This document shows positions 7,407 through 13,445 of a DNA stretch of 16,806 nucleotides, piece by piece (positions within the stretch are counted from its first letter, which is position 1; each line of letters starts with the position of its first letter). The DNA comes from JABDGZ01 sp964487685 (GTDB lineage: Bacteria; Omnitrophota; Gorgyraeia; Zapsychrales; Fredricksoniimonadaceae). The stretch lies in the NCBI GenBank assembly GCA_964487685.1, contig CAZASA010000044.1, positions 1 through 16,806 on the forward strand, given 5' to 3'. The notes beneath the pieces are model-generated. The model was not told the origin of the DNA and did no database searches. It saw only the letters and a program-made list of their open reading frames with translations. Made by a program: the position numbers and the translations under genes.

Positions 7407-8202
7407 AGTTTTAAGGGCTTTGTATCGATTAGCACCTTTTGATCTAAAGGGAGATCTTCAAAATAGAGAACTGATTTCCAAACCAGGGTTGATCTCTTGT
7501 TTGATCGTCTCTAACAGGCCTGCACAGTTGGAGGGTTTGTTATCAGACCTAAAAGCACAGGACATATCAAAGGACAGCTTCGAGACGATCATTATTTCCA
7601 ATGAACAGGTCCATTTGATCTCAGATCTAAGGAACGCCTCGATATTGAGATCAAAAGGGGAGTTCCTGTTGTTCCTGGATGATGATACGAGGATCTATCA
7701 GAAAGATTTCCTATCAAAAGCATTAGTGATCTTTAAAAGCACTGACTGCGATCTTCTAATACCGCAGGCCAATCCTTTATTTGGCATTATCCGGGGCAGG
7801 TATGAATTCCTGGATCGCTTTTCCATGGCTAATAGATGTATTTTTTATCGTAAATCCGTTATTCAAGAGCTTGGCGGATTTATGAAAGGCTTGGCCGGAT
7901 ATGAAGATATCGAATTAAGCATCAGATTAATGATCAAAGATCCCAGGATACTCCAGGAAAAGGGGCTTAACTATTATCATCCGCCGCTATATTTTGACTC
8001 TTTACGTAAACCATTGGCCATAGGCCAAAGTATTTTTAACATGCAGCGTCAATATTCTCTTCCAGTCTGGCTTTTGGCCTATTTTAATGGTTTACGTTTT
8101 TTACCTCTCGGGCTTATCCCTGGAGATCGTTTCCGTCAATGGTTCAAGATAAGTCTGGGCATCCTGCTTTATCCATTTACCGGCAAATCGTATTACTATT
8201 AG
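7372..8202 (+). CDS. Glycosyltransferase family 2 protein, compact form
   Basis: A 276-residue protein with a GT-A core. RSKGEFLLFLDDDTRIY carries the metal-binding DDD at residues 103-105, and GGFMKGLAGYEDIELSIRL holds the usual catalytic-base region (E178, D179). The C-terminal part has a hydrophobic stretch and ends near KSYYY. The usual early DDGS-type motif between strand 2 and the RN..I..SKGE helix is not visible and that section is short, so the nucleotide site may be altered. I prefer the ATG at 7372, which follows AAAGG at 7356-7360 with 11 bases of spacing; an upstream ATG at 7342 would add ten residues deep inside the GT9 gene. The 35-base overlap indicates the same transcript. Substrates are unknown; the context suggests envelope glycan assembly. 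Confidence 0.85.
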   Translation: MKFLNCQKIQHKVLRALYRLAPFDLKGDLQNRELISKPGLISCLIVSNRPAQLEGLLSDLKAQDISKDSFETIIISNEQVHLISDLRNASILRSKGEFLLFLDDDTRIYQKDFLSKALVIFKSTDCDLLIPQANPLFGIIRGRYEFLDRFSMANRCIFYRKSVIQELGGFMKGLAGYEDIELSIRLMIKDPRILQEKGLNYYHPPLYFDSLRKPLAIGQSIFNMQRQYSLPVWLLAYFNGLRFLPLGLIPGDRFRQWFKISLGILLYPFTGKSYYY

Positions 8203-8316
8203 GCCTTGTCTTGGTTCAACAATTTTAACTTTCCGGAATTTCATTTATATCCATTGATATCCCCAGCGCATTATTGTTAAAATCATTTAGATCAACATGA
8301 GCAATTCTTTGAAATT

Positions 8317-8342
8317 AAAATTTGATTGTCTTAACAAATTTT
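8317..8342. repeat. Operator-like inverted repeat upstream of hemA
   Basis: AAAATTTG at 8317-8324 is perfectly mirrored by CAAATTTT at 8335-8342, with a 10-base spacer. The dyad covers the candidate -35 box (8322-8327) and ends just before the -10 box, where a repressor would block RNA polymerase. It is AT-rich, so chance cannot be excluded. The rest of the 8203-8380 gap shows no gene and no convincing terminator. Confidence 0.35.
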
Positions 8343-8350
8343 GATAAGAT
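8322..8350 (+). promoter_or_regulatory. Candidate promoter for hemA-atpZ
   Basis: TTGATT at 8322-8327 and TAAGAT at 8345-8350 are 17 bases apart, each matching four of six consensus positions. Predicted transcription would start near 8357, giving a short leader that contains AAAGGA at 8365-8370, ten bases before the hemA ATG at 8381. Match quality is modest. Confidence 0.4.
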
Positions 8351-8380
8351 TCCCACTTAATCACAAAGGATGATCCTTCT

Positions 8381-9433
8381 ATGTTTATTGTAGGTTTAAG
8401 CCATAAGACAGCTCCTATCGCGATCCGCGAGAAATTCTTTTTAAATCCCCTTCAGCAGGATTTATTATTAAGTGAATTAAAAAACCATCCTTTGATCAGT
8501 GAAGCTTTCGTCCTTTCTACCTGTAACAGGATCGAGATCTATCTAAAGCGGGTTGACTCAAGCTTGGATGCTGCCTATATCATCTCCTTGATCGCCCGGA
8601 TCAAGAAGGTCAATTTTGATTTTGAGACCTCCTCATATCTCTATGTTTACGAAGGCGGACAGGCCTTAAAGCATCTTCTAAGGGTGGCTTGCGGCCTGGA
8701 ATCTCTGGTATTAGGAGAAAAGCAAATTTTAGGCCAGCTTAAAATTGCGGTGGATCGTGCCAGGAACTCGGGCACCCTATCGCGTTATTTTAATATTTTG
8801 ACCAATTTAGCCATTCGTACAGGTAAAAAAGCCCAAACAGAGACCACGATCAGCCACGGCGGATCATCGATCTCCTGGGCGGCCATTGAGATGGCCAAAA
8901 AAGCTGTCGGTGATATTCAAGACAAATCTGTTTTGGTCATTGGTGCCGGTAAAATGGGTGAGATCGCTCTTAATCATCTTCATGACCTGGGAGTTCAAAA
9001 AATATTCTTGATGAACCGTACCGGAGAAAAAGCGGAACAGCTGGCAACTCGCTATAACGGCATTGCTTCTTCATTTTGGAACATTAAGGAAATATTAGGG
9101 GAAGTAGACATTTGTTTTTGCGCGGTCGGCGCTCCACATTACATCTTGGACAAGGAAAAGATCGCCAATATCATGGAACTGCGAGGGGGCAAGAAACTTA
9201 TTTTGATCGATATTTCCATGCCGCGTAACATCGAGCCTGAAGTCAAGACCTTAAAGAATGTCCATCTAAGCTCCATCGATGACCTGCACGAAGTGGTTGA
9301 TATCAACATGAAAAAACGCGAAAGCGCCATTCATGAAGTTGAAGACATCATCCATCATAAGATCCTGGAATTTAACGACAAGATCCTAAAATTACAAAAT
9401 AATCCTAATTCCGATTTTTTTCAAAGTGCCTGA
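8381..9433 (+). CDS. hemA: Glutamyl-tRNA reductase HemA, lacking the C-terminal dimerisation domain
   Basis: HemA reduces glutamyl-tRNA(Glu) with NADPH to glutamate-1-semialdehyde, the entry to C5 tetrapyrrole synthesis. VGLSHKTAP (4-12) opens the catalytic domain, the nucleophile is C48 in LSTCNRIEIY, H98 precedes the signature GLESLVLGEKQILGQ (105-119), and the NADPH fold VLVIGAGKMGEIA is at 184-196. The spinal helix DLHEVVDINMKKRESAIHEV is present, but the protein ends at residue 350 soon after it, whereas E. coli HemA has 418 residues with a helical dimerisation domain. Chlamydial HemA proteins are, from memory, similarly short. A seven-T run sits at 9415-9421 near the end, but no dimerisation domain is coded in another frame downstream, so a simple frameshift is unlikely. 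It is distant from the other haem genes and overlaps atpZ by eight bases. Confidence 0.95.
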   Translation: MFIVGLSHKTAPIAIREKFFLNPLQQDLLLSELKNHPLISEAFVLSTCNRIEIYLKRVDSSLDAAYIISLIARIKKVNFDFETSSYLYVYEGGQALKHLLRVACGLESLVLGEKQILGQLKIAVDRARNSGTLSRYFNILTNLAIRTGKKAQTETTISHGGSSISWAAIEMAKKAVGDIQDKSVLVIGAGKMGEIALNHLHDLGVQKIFLMNRTGEKAEQLATRYNGIASSFWNIKEILGEVDICFCAVGAPHYILDKEKIANIMELRGGKKLILIDISMPRNIEPEVKTLKNVHLSSIDDLHEVVDINMKKRESAIHEVEDIIHHKILEFNDKILKLQNNPNSDFFQSA

Positions 9434-9626
9434 TAAAAAACCCACCAACCGTTCCGATTATTCATTAGCATCTAAAGCTTGGAATATTGGTCTGGCTATC
9501 GTCATTTTGACGCTTTTAGGTCATTGGTTGGATCAAGTATTGCATTTTTCTGCTGTTTTTACTATTATAGGGGCCTTCCTGGGCATTGTTTATTCCTTGT
9601 ATGAAGCTTGGGCGGCATTAAAGTAA
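9426..9626 (+). CDS. atpZ: AtpZ/AtpI-family small membrane protein of the ATP synthase cluster
   Basis: A 66-residue protein with a polar N-terminus and two transmembrane helices (roughly residues 17-35 and 40-60). GHWLDQVLHFSAVFTIIGAFLGIVYSLYE fits the pattern of AtpZ/AtpI proteins, which are thought to help Fo assembly or Mg2+ supply. I start it at the GTG at 9426, eight bases before the hemA stop; AAAG precedes it only closely, so translation probably depends on coupling with hemA. The longer AtpI subunit gene often found between atpZ and atpB is absent; the space is instead a structured non-coding stretch. The gene symbol is by family resemblance only, since the sequence is short. Confidence 0.7.
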   Translation: MPDKKPTNRSDYSLASKAWNIGLAIVILTLLGHWLDQVLHFSAVFTIIGAFLGIVYSLYEAWAALK

Positions 9627-9724
9627 AGTACGTATTATTACTTATTGTTCTAATGAGTAATGTTTTTATACTAGTAGTAGAGCTTGAGATCGGCAATGCT
9701 GTCGATCCAAAAAGGACAAAGCTG

Positions 9725-9766
9725 CCCTCAGTTATGCCCAAGTCGGGAAAAATGCTGGGGGTTTTT
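9725..9766 (+). terminator. Terminator-like hairpin with U-tract upstream of atpB
   Basis: CCCTCAG at 9725-9731 pairs with CTGGGGG at 9755-9761 (seven pairs, one G-U), directly followed by five T and then ATTT. The 23-base loop contains a further CCC/GGG mini-stem (9737-9739 with 9745-9747). The large loop makes it weaker than a textbook intrinsic terminator. It would end or attenuate hemA-atpZ transcripts before atpB. Confidence 0.5.
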
Positions 9767-9802
9767 ATTTGTGATACTTTTGATTCATACTGAATTGCTT
9801 GA

Positions 9803-9830
9803 TTGATATGGAGTTATAAGATAATATTAT
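9803..9830 (+). promoter_or_regulatory. Candidate promoter for the atpB-C operon, predicting a leaderless mRNA
   Basis: TTGATA at 9803-9808 (five of six) and TATTAT at 9825-9830 (five of six) are 16 bases apart. The -10 box ends five bases before the atpB ATG at 9836, so +1 falls on the start codon. No Shine-Dalgarno lies in front of atpB. An alternative pair, TTGATT (9799-9804) with GATAAT (9820-9825), has shorter spacing of 15. Confidence 0.5.
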
Positions 9831-9835
9831 AAGCC

Positions 9836-10600
9836 ATGAATCCCAATTTTAATTTAGACCAATACATTATGCACCACGTGCTTAATTCGCACGAATGGCT
9901 GCTTCCATTTGCCCAACCCATTCTTTTACCCGGGATATTAAGCAATCATGCCTTGACCGTTTTTATCGCGACAGCCATTATCTTGCTCTTATTTTTGGTC
10001 TTATACCGTAAGAACGAACGCGTGCCCACCGGCATGACCAATTGTTTAGAAACGTTAGTGGTCTTTATCCGTGATGAAATAGCTATCCCAAATTTAGGGG
10101 AGAAGGACGGGCTTCAATTCACGCCCATGCTTTGTACCTTCTTTTTCTTTATTTTGACCCTTAATCTCCTGGGCTTAGTCCCATGTTTTGCTACGGCAAC
10201 AGCTAACATTAATGTCACCTTTTCGCTGGCTTTTCTGATCTTTGTCCTGCTTTTTTTCGGTACACTTCTGCGTAACGGCCCTCAAGGGATCTGGCATGCC
10301 TTGATCCCTTCAACACTGCCTAAATGGCTTATCCCGTTCTTTTTCGTCGTTGAGATGATCAGTCTGGGGGTGCGCTGTGCCGCCTTAATGATACGGTTGT
10401 TCGCCAACATGATCGCCGGACACATGGTGATCCTGTCATTTTTGGGATTGGTGGTGCTTTTGGGTTGGATCGCCTTGCCGGCGGTATTTGTCGCTGTTTG
10501 CGTTTATTGTCTCGAGGTTTTTATCGCATTATTACAAGCGTATATTTTTATTCTGCTATCAGCTGTTTTTATCGGACAAATGTATCATCCTGACCATTAA
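9836..10600 (+). CDS. atpB: F-type ATP synthase subunit a (Fo)
   Basis: Subunit a forms the two half-channels through which ions reach the c-ring. The 254-residue protein is strongly hydrophobic with five to six membrane helices. The essential arginine is R187 in ALMIRLFANMIAGH, where the family reads SLALRLFGNMFAGH. The last helix has the conserved glutamate in CLEVFIALLQAYIF and the glutamine next to it, and the sequence ends in QMYHPDH. It begins the Fo block and is followed 14 bases later by atpE. There is no Shine-Dalgarno; with the promoter just upstream, initiation may be on a leaderless transcript. If transcription instead reads through from hemA-atpZ, translation of atpB would lack an obvious ribosome binding site. 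Confidence 0.96.
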   Translation: MNPNFNLDQYIMHHVLNSHEWLLPFAQPILLPGILSNHALTVFIATAIILLLFLVLYRKNERVPTGMTNCLETLVVFIRDEIAIPNLGEKDGLQFTPMLCTFFFFILTLNLLGLVPCFATATANINVTFSLAFLIFVLLFFGTLLRNGPQGIWHALIPSTLPKWLIPFFFVVEMISLGVRCAALMIRLFANMIAGHMVILSFLGLVVLLGWIALPAVFVAVCVYCLEVFIALLQAYIFILLSAVFIGQMYHPDH

Positions 10601-10614
10601 AGAAAGGAAATTGT

Positions 10615-10851
10615 ATGCAACCAGAATTATCGCAGCATTTTGGACAGATCACCGCAGGTGCCGGTATCGGGCTTTCGGTGTTGGGAATGGGATTGGGGAT
10701 CGGCTTGATCTTTTCTTCCGCCATCCAATCAATTGCCCGTCAGCCTGAAATGGCTAAGCAGTTGACAACGATCATGTACATCGGTATGGCTCTTGTCGAA
10801 GGGATGGCGTTATTAGGCGTTGTCTTTTGTTACCTGGCACTTAAAGGTTAA
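10615..10851 (+). CDS. atpE: F-type ATP synthase subunit c (Fo ring proteolipid), predicted proton type
   Basis: A 78-residue hairpin of two glycine-rich membrane helices joined by the polar ARQPE loop (about 41-45) that touches the F1 stalk. The ion-carrying carboxylate is E62 in ALVEGMALL. Sodium-type rings such as that of Ilyobacter have a glutamine in helix 1 and Ser-Thr straight after the glutamate; here the matching positions are I29 and G63-M64, so I predict proton coupling. That follows from known sodium-ring structures and a hand alignment. AAAGGAAA lies at good distance before the ATG, giving one of the better ribosome binding sites in the operon, as expected for a subunit needed in many copies. 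Confidence 0.96.
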   Translation: MQPELSQHFGQITAGAGIGLSVLGMGLGIGLIFSSAIQSIARQPEMAKQLTTIMYIGMALVEGMALLGVVFCYLALKG

Positions 10852-10869
10852 TTTAAAAGAGGGGTCTTT

Positions 10870-11376
10870 ATGATCACACCAGAAACCCAACAGCCGGGAA
10901 TATTAAGCCCGGATACAACGCTCATCGTTCTTACTTGGATATCGTTTTTTACCTTGCTTGCCGTGCTCCATAAATTTGCCTGGAAACCGATCCTGGCAGG
11001 CCTAAAACAACGGGAGGATTATATCCGCAAATCCCTGGAAGACGCGGACAAGCTCAACAAGGAATTGGCTGAGATCGAAGCATCCAAGGGAAAGATCCTC
11101 AATGAGGCCAAGGATAAGGCCAATATCATTATTGAGCAGTCACGGAAAATAGGGGCTGAATTGGCAGGCAAGATCGAACAGAGGGCCAAAAAGAGCGCGG
11201 AAGAGATCATCAACAGCGCCCATCAGGAAATTGAAGGCGAGTATGAGCGGGTACGCAACGCCTTAAAGAAAGAAAGCGCTCAAACAGCGATTGCGTTGGC
11301 TGAAAAGATATTAAAAGAGAACCTGGATACGGAAAAGAACAGGAATTTGATCAATCAGGCGATCAAGGACATGTAA
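10870..11376 (+). CDS. atpF: F-type ATP synthase subunit b (peripheral stalk)
   Basis: Subunit b anchors F1 to subunit a as a long helical dimer. The 168-residue protein has one N-terminal membrane helix (about residues 17-35, TLIVLTWISFFTLLAVL), then KFAWKPILAGLKQRE, the usual entry to the stalk, and a charged, alanine-rich helix to the end. The C-terminus LAEKILKENLDTEKNRNLINQAIKDM fits the delta-binding end of b. Its length is a little above the common 156. GAGGGG precedes the ATG. Only one b-type gene is present, so a b homodimer is expected rather than the b/b' pair of photosynthetic bacteria. It ends five bases before atpH. Confidence 0.95.
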   Translation: MITPETQQPGILSPDTTLIVLTWISFFTLLAVLHKFAWKPILAGLKQREDYIRKSLEDADKLNKELAEIEASKGKILNEAKDKANIIIEQSRKIGAELAGKIEQRAKKSAEEIINSAHQEIEGEYERVRNALKKESAQTAIALAEKILKENLDTEKNRNLINQAIKDM

Positions 11377-11381
11377 AGCAT

Positions 11382-11918
11382 ATGAGCCAAACCGCGGACC
11401 GTTACGCCAAAGCGCTTTTTGAACTGGTCAAACAACAAGGCAGCCTCGATGTTGTGCAAGATTCCATGACAGATATCAGAAAACTGATCATTGAATCACT
11501 GGATTTCCGATTGTTCTTGAATAATCCTATTCTTTCCTATGAAGAACGCTGTGTCATTTTAAAAGCATTGTTTGAAACTAAAATCCCACCCATCGCTTAT
11601 AATTTCCTTTTATTCATTACCCATAAAAAACGATTGGGCATCCTTAAAAGCATCATCGAATCTTTTGATCATTTATACACCAGCAGCACGGATCAATTGC
11701 GGGCCTATGTCACCACAGCCTTACCTATAAATGAGACGGATAAGGGCTATTTTGACGCACGGTTACATGAAAAATTCAAACATAAAATGCTGATACGATG
11801 GAGCACTGACCCTGAACTTATCGGCGGTTTTCGGATCTTCCTTCAAGATAAAATGTACGATTACAGCTTTAAGAACCAGCTTAATAATTTTTATCAACAG
11901 ACAACACAATCGGTATAA
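11382..11918 (+). CDS. atpH: F-type ATP synthase subunit delta
   Basis: Delta links the top of the alpha3beta3 head to the b stalk. The N-terminal DRYAKALFELVKQQG is the family entry motif, and the helical domain runs to about residue 105 (FLLFITHKKRLGIL). The C-terminal part contains PELIGGFRIFLQDKMYDYSFKNQLNNF, which matches the conserved end in which a glycine-rich GG turn precedes an aspartate-serine tail. The 178 residues are the normal length. The ATG follows GTAAAG weakly, and it is five bases past the atpF stop, so coupling with atpF is likely. Delta diverges fast between phyla, so the call rests mainly on the N-terminal motif and on gene order. Confidence 0.94.
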   Translation: MSQTADRYAKALFELVKQQGSLDVVQDSMTDIRKLIIESLDFRLFLNNPILSYEERCVILKALFETKIPPIAYNFLLFITHKKRLGILKSIIESFDHLYTSSTDQLRAYVTTALPINETDKGYFDARLHEKFKHKMLIRWSTDPELIGGFRIFLQDKMYDYSFKNQLNNFYQQTTQSV

Positions 11919-11927
11919 AGGATCACT

Positions 11928-13442
11928 ATGTCACAACATTTAGTCCCTGATGAAGTATCGGCAATTTTAAAACAGCAATTGGCCAATTTTGAAAGCAAGG
12001 TCGAGACCTATGAAGTCGGCACCGTGCTTAGTGTCGGTGATGGTATTGCCCGTGTTTTCGGGCTGTCTAATATCATGGCCGGAGAATTGGTTGTATTTGC
12101 AGACGGTACCAAGGGCCTTGCCTTGAATTTGGAAGAAAGTAATGTGGGGGTGGCCATTTTCGGGTCTGATTCCCTGATCAAAGAAGGGGATGAGGTCAAG
12201 CGCACCGGCAAGATCGCCATGGTCCCGGCCGGAGAAGCTCTATTAGGACGTATTGTCGATGCTTTAGGAGGACCGGTAGACGGTAAACCAGCCTTTACTG
12301 CCAGTGCGATGCAAGCTATTGAACTTAAAGCCCCGGGCATCATTGACCGCAAGAACGTGCATGAACCCCTGCAAACAGGGATCAAGGTCATTGACGCGTT
12401 AACACCCATCGGCCGCGGTCAGCGGGAACTGATCATCGGCGACAGAAAAACAGGGAAGACCACCTTGGCCATTGACACGATCATTAATCAAAAGGGCAAA
12501 GGTGTATTTTGTTTTTACGTGGCGATCGGACAGAAAAGATCGACCGTAGTACAGGTCTATGAAACCTTGCGTAAATTCGGGGCCATGGAATATACCACCA
12601 TTGTCGCGGCCACCGCTTCTGATCCGGCTCCTATGCAATTCTTGGCACCCTACGCCGGCTGTGCCATGGCAGAATATTTCAGGGACAATGGCAAGCATGC
12701 CTTGATCATTTATGATGACTTGACCAAACAAGCCCAGGCTTACCGTCAGTTATCCCTGCTTCTTCGCCGCCCGCCGGGCCGCGAAGCTTACCCAGGTGAT
12801 ATTTTCTATCTGCACAGCCGTTTGCTGGAACGCGCGGCAAAATTATCCGATAAAAAAGGCGGCGGTTCTTTGACAGCATTGCCTATCATTGAAACGCAGG
12901 CCAGTGATGTGTCTGCCTATATACCTACAAACGTCATTTCCATCACAGACGGCCAGATCTTTCTGGAAGGTGATCTTTTTAACGCAGGCCAGCGTCCGGC
13001 GATCAATGCAGGGCTTTCTGTTTCCCGCGTCGGGGGCGATGCCCAGGTCAAGGCCATGAAACAAACCGCAGGGACCTTGCGTCTTGAATTGGCCCAATTC
13101 CGTGAATTAGCGGCCTTTTCGCAGTTTGCTTCAGATCTGGACCCAGCCACCCGTAAACAGCTTGACCGCGGCAAAAGGCTCATGGAGATCATCAAACAAG
13201 GTATTAATGTACCGATGCCGGTGGTCAAGCAGGTGGCTATCATTTTTGCGGGGACCAACGGATATCTGGATGACATACCTACAAATAAATTGCATGATTT
13301 TGAAGAATATCTTTCCACTCAAATTGACAGCCAATATAAAGAATACGTTGAACTGTTTAACAAAAACCTGGCCATGACCGACGAGGTCAAAGCGGGCTTG
13401 AAAAAATTGATCGAAGAAGTTAAAGGGACGTTTAAAATTTAA
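11928..13442 (+). CDS. atpA: F-type ATP synthase subunit alpha (F1)
   Basis: Alpha forms the non-catalytic nucleotide sites of the F1 hexamer. The beta-barrel domain (about 25-95) is followed by the nucleotide domain with the P-loop GDRKTGKT at 171-178; the usual sequence is GDRQTGKT. DALTPIGRGQREL lies just before it, and YAGCAMAEYFRDNGKHALIIYDDLTKQAQAYRQLSLLLRRPPGREAYPGDIFYLHSRLLERAA is almost fully conserved. SVSRVGG carries the arginine finger that reaches into the beta catalytic site. The 504-residue length is typical. AAAGGAT sits in front of the ATG. Alpha and beta are unambiguous and are the best sequences here for placing the organism. Confidence 0.98.
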   Translation: MSQHLVPDEVSAILKQQLANFESKVETYEVGTVLSVGDGIARVFGLSNIMAGELVVFADGTKGLALNLEESNVGVAIFGSDSLIKEGDEVKRTGKIAMVPAGEALLGRIVDALGGPVDGKPAFTASAMQAIELKAPGIIDRKNVHEPLQTGIKVIDALTPIGRGQRELIIGDRKTGKTTLAIDTIINQKGKGVFCFYVAIGQKRSTVVQVYETLRKFGAMEYTTIVAATASDPAPMQFLAPYAGCAMAEYFRDNGKHALIIYDDLTKQAQAYRQLSLLLRRPPGREAYPGDIFYLHSRLLERAAKLSDKKGGGSLTALPIIETQASDVSAYIPTNVISITDGQIFLEGDLFNAGQRPAINAGLSVSRVGGDAQVKAMKQTAGTLRLELAQFRELAAFSQFASDLDPATRKQLDRGKRLMEIIKQGINVPMPVVKQVAIIFAGTNGYLDDIPTNKLHDFEEYLSTQIDSQYKEYVELFNKNLAMTDEVKAGLKKLIEEVKGTFKI

Positions 13443-13445
13443 TTT

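Larger units (their letters stand above)
9627..9835 (+). other. Non-coding structured leader between atpZ and atpB (possible riboswitch or attenuator)
   Basis: No supported gene lies here; a 61-codon frame across it needs a TTG start inside atpZ and matches nothing I know. Two mutually exclusive hairpins can be drawn. Hairpin A pairs 9688-9695 (GATCGGCA) with 9700-9707 (TGTCGATC), eight pairs including one G-U, loop ATGC. Hairpin B pairs 9692-9695, 9698-9700 and 9701-9703 with 9723-9726, 9720-9722 and 9715-9717, ten pairs with a two-base bulge on each side. B uses two C residues (9725-9726) that also open the terminator stem at 9725-9731. A therefore permits the terminator and B competes with it, the layout of a transcriptional switch. 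I do not recognise a known Rfam class. Confidence 0.4.

Noticed and set aside
8222..8283. Distant inverted repeat ATTTTAAC / GTTAAAAT in the gap before hemA
   Set aside because: Eight AT-rich bases 46 bases apart are likely by chance, with no link to a promoter or gene end.
8366..8378. AAGGAT-G-ATCCTT palindrome over the hemA ribosome binding site
   Set aside because: A one-base loop cannot form an RNA hairpin, and short palindromes containing GATCC-like sequence are common in this GATC-rich DNA.
9415..9433. Seven-T run near the hemA stop as a frameshift that truncates HemA or fuses it to AtpZ
   Set aside because: No dimerisation-domain sequence is coded in any frame downstream, and atpZ makes a complete small protein from its own GTG. 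A slippage fusion is possible in principle but nothing supports it.
9608..9793. A 61-codon frame overlapping atpZ, with a hydrophobic N-terminal segment
   Set aside because: It needs a TTG start inside atpZ, has no ribosome binding site, resembles no ATP synthase protein I know, and its second half coincides with the hairpins and terminator.
10615..10851. Sodium-coupled ATP synthase
   Set aside because: The c subunit lacks the helix-1 glutamine and the Ser-Thr after the ion-binding glutamate that mark sodium rings.
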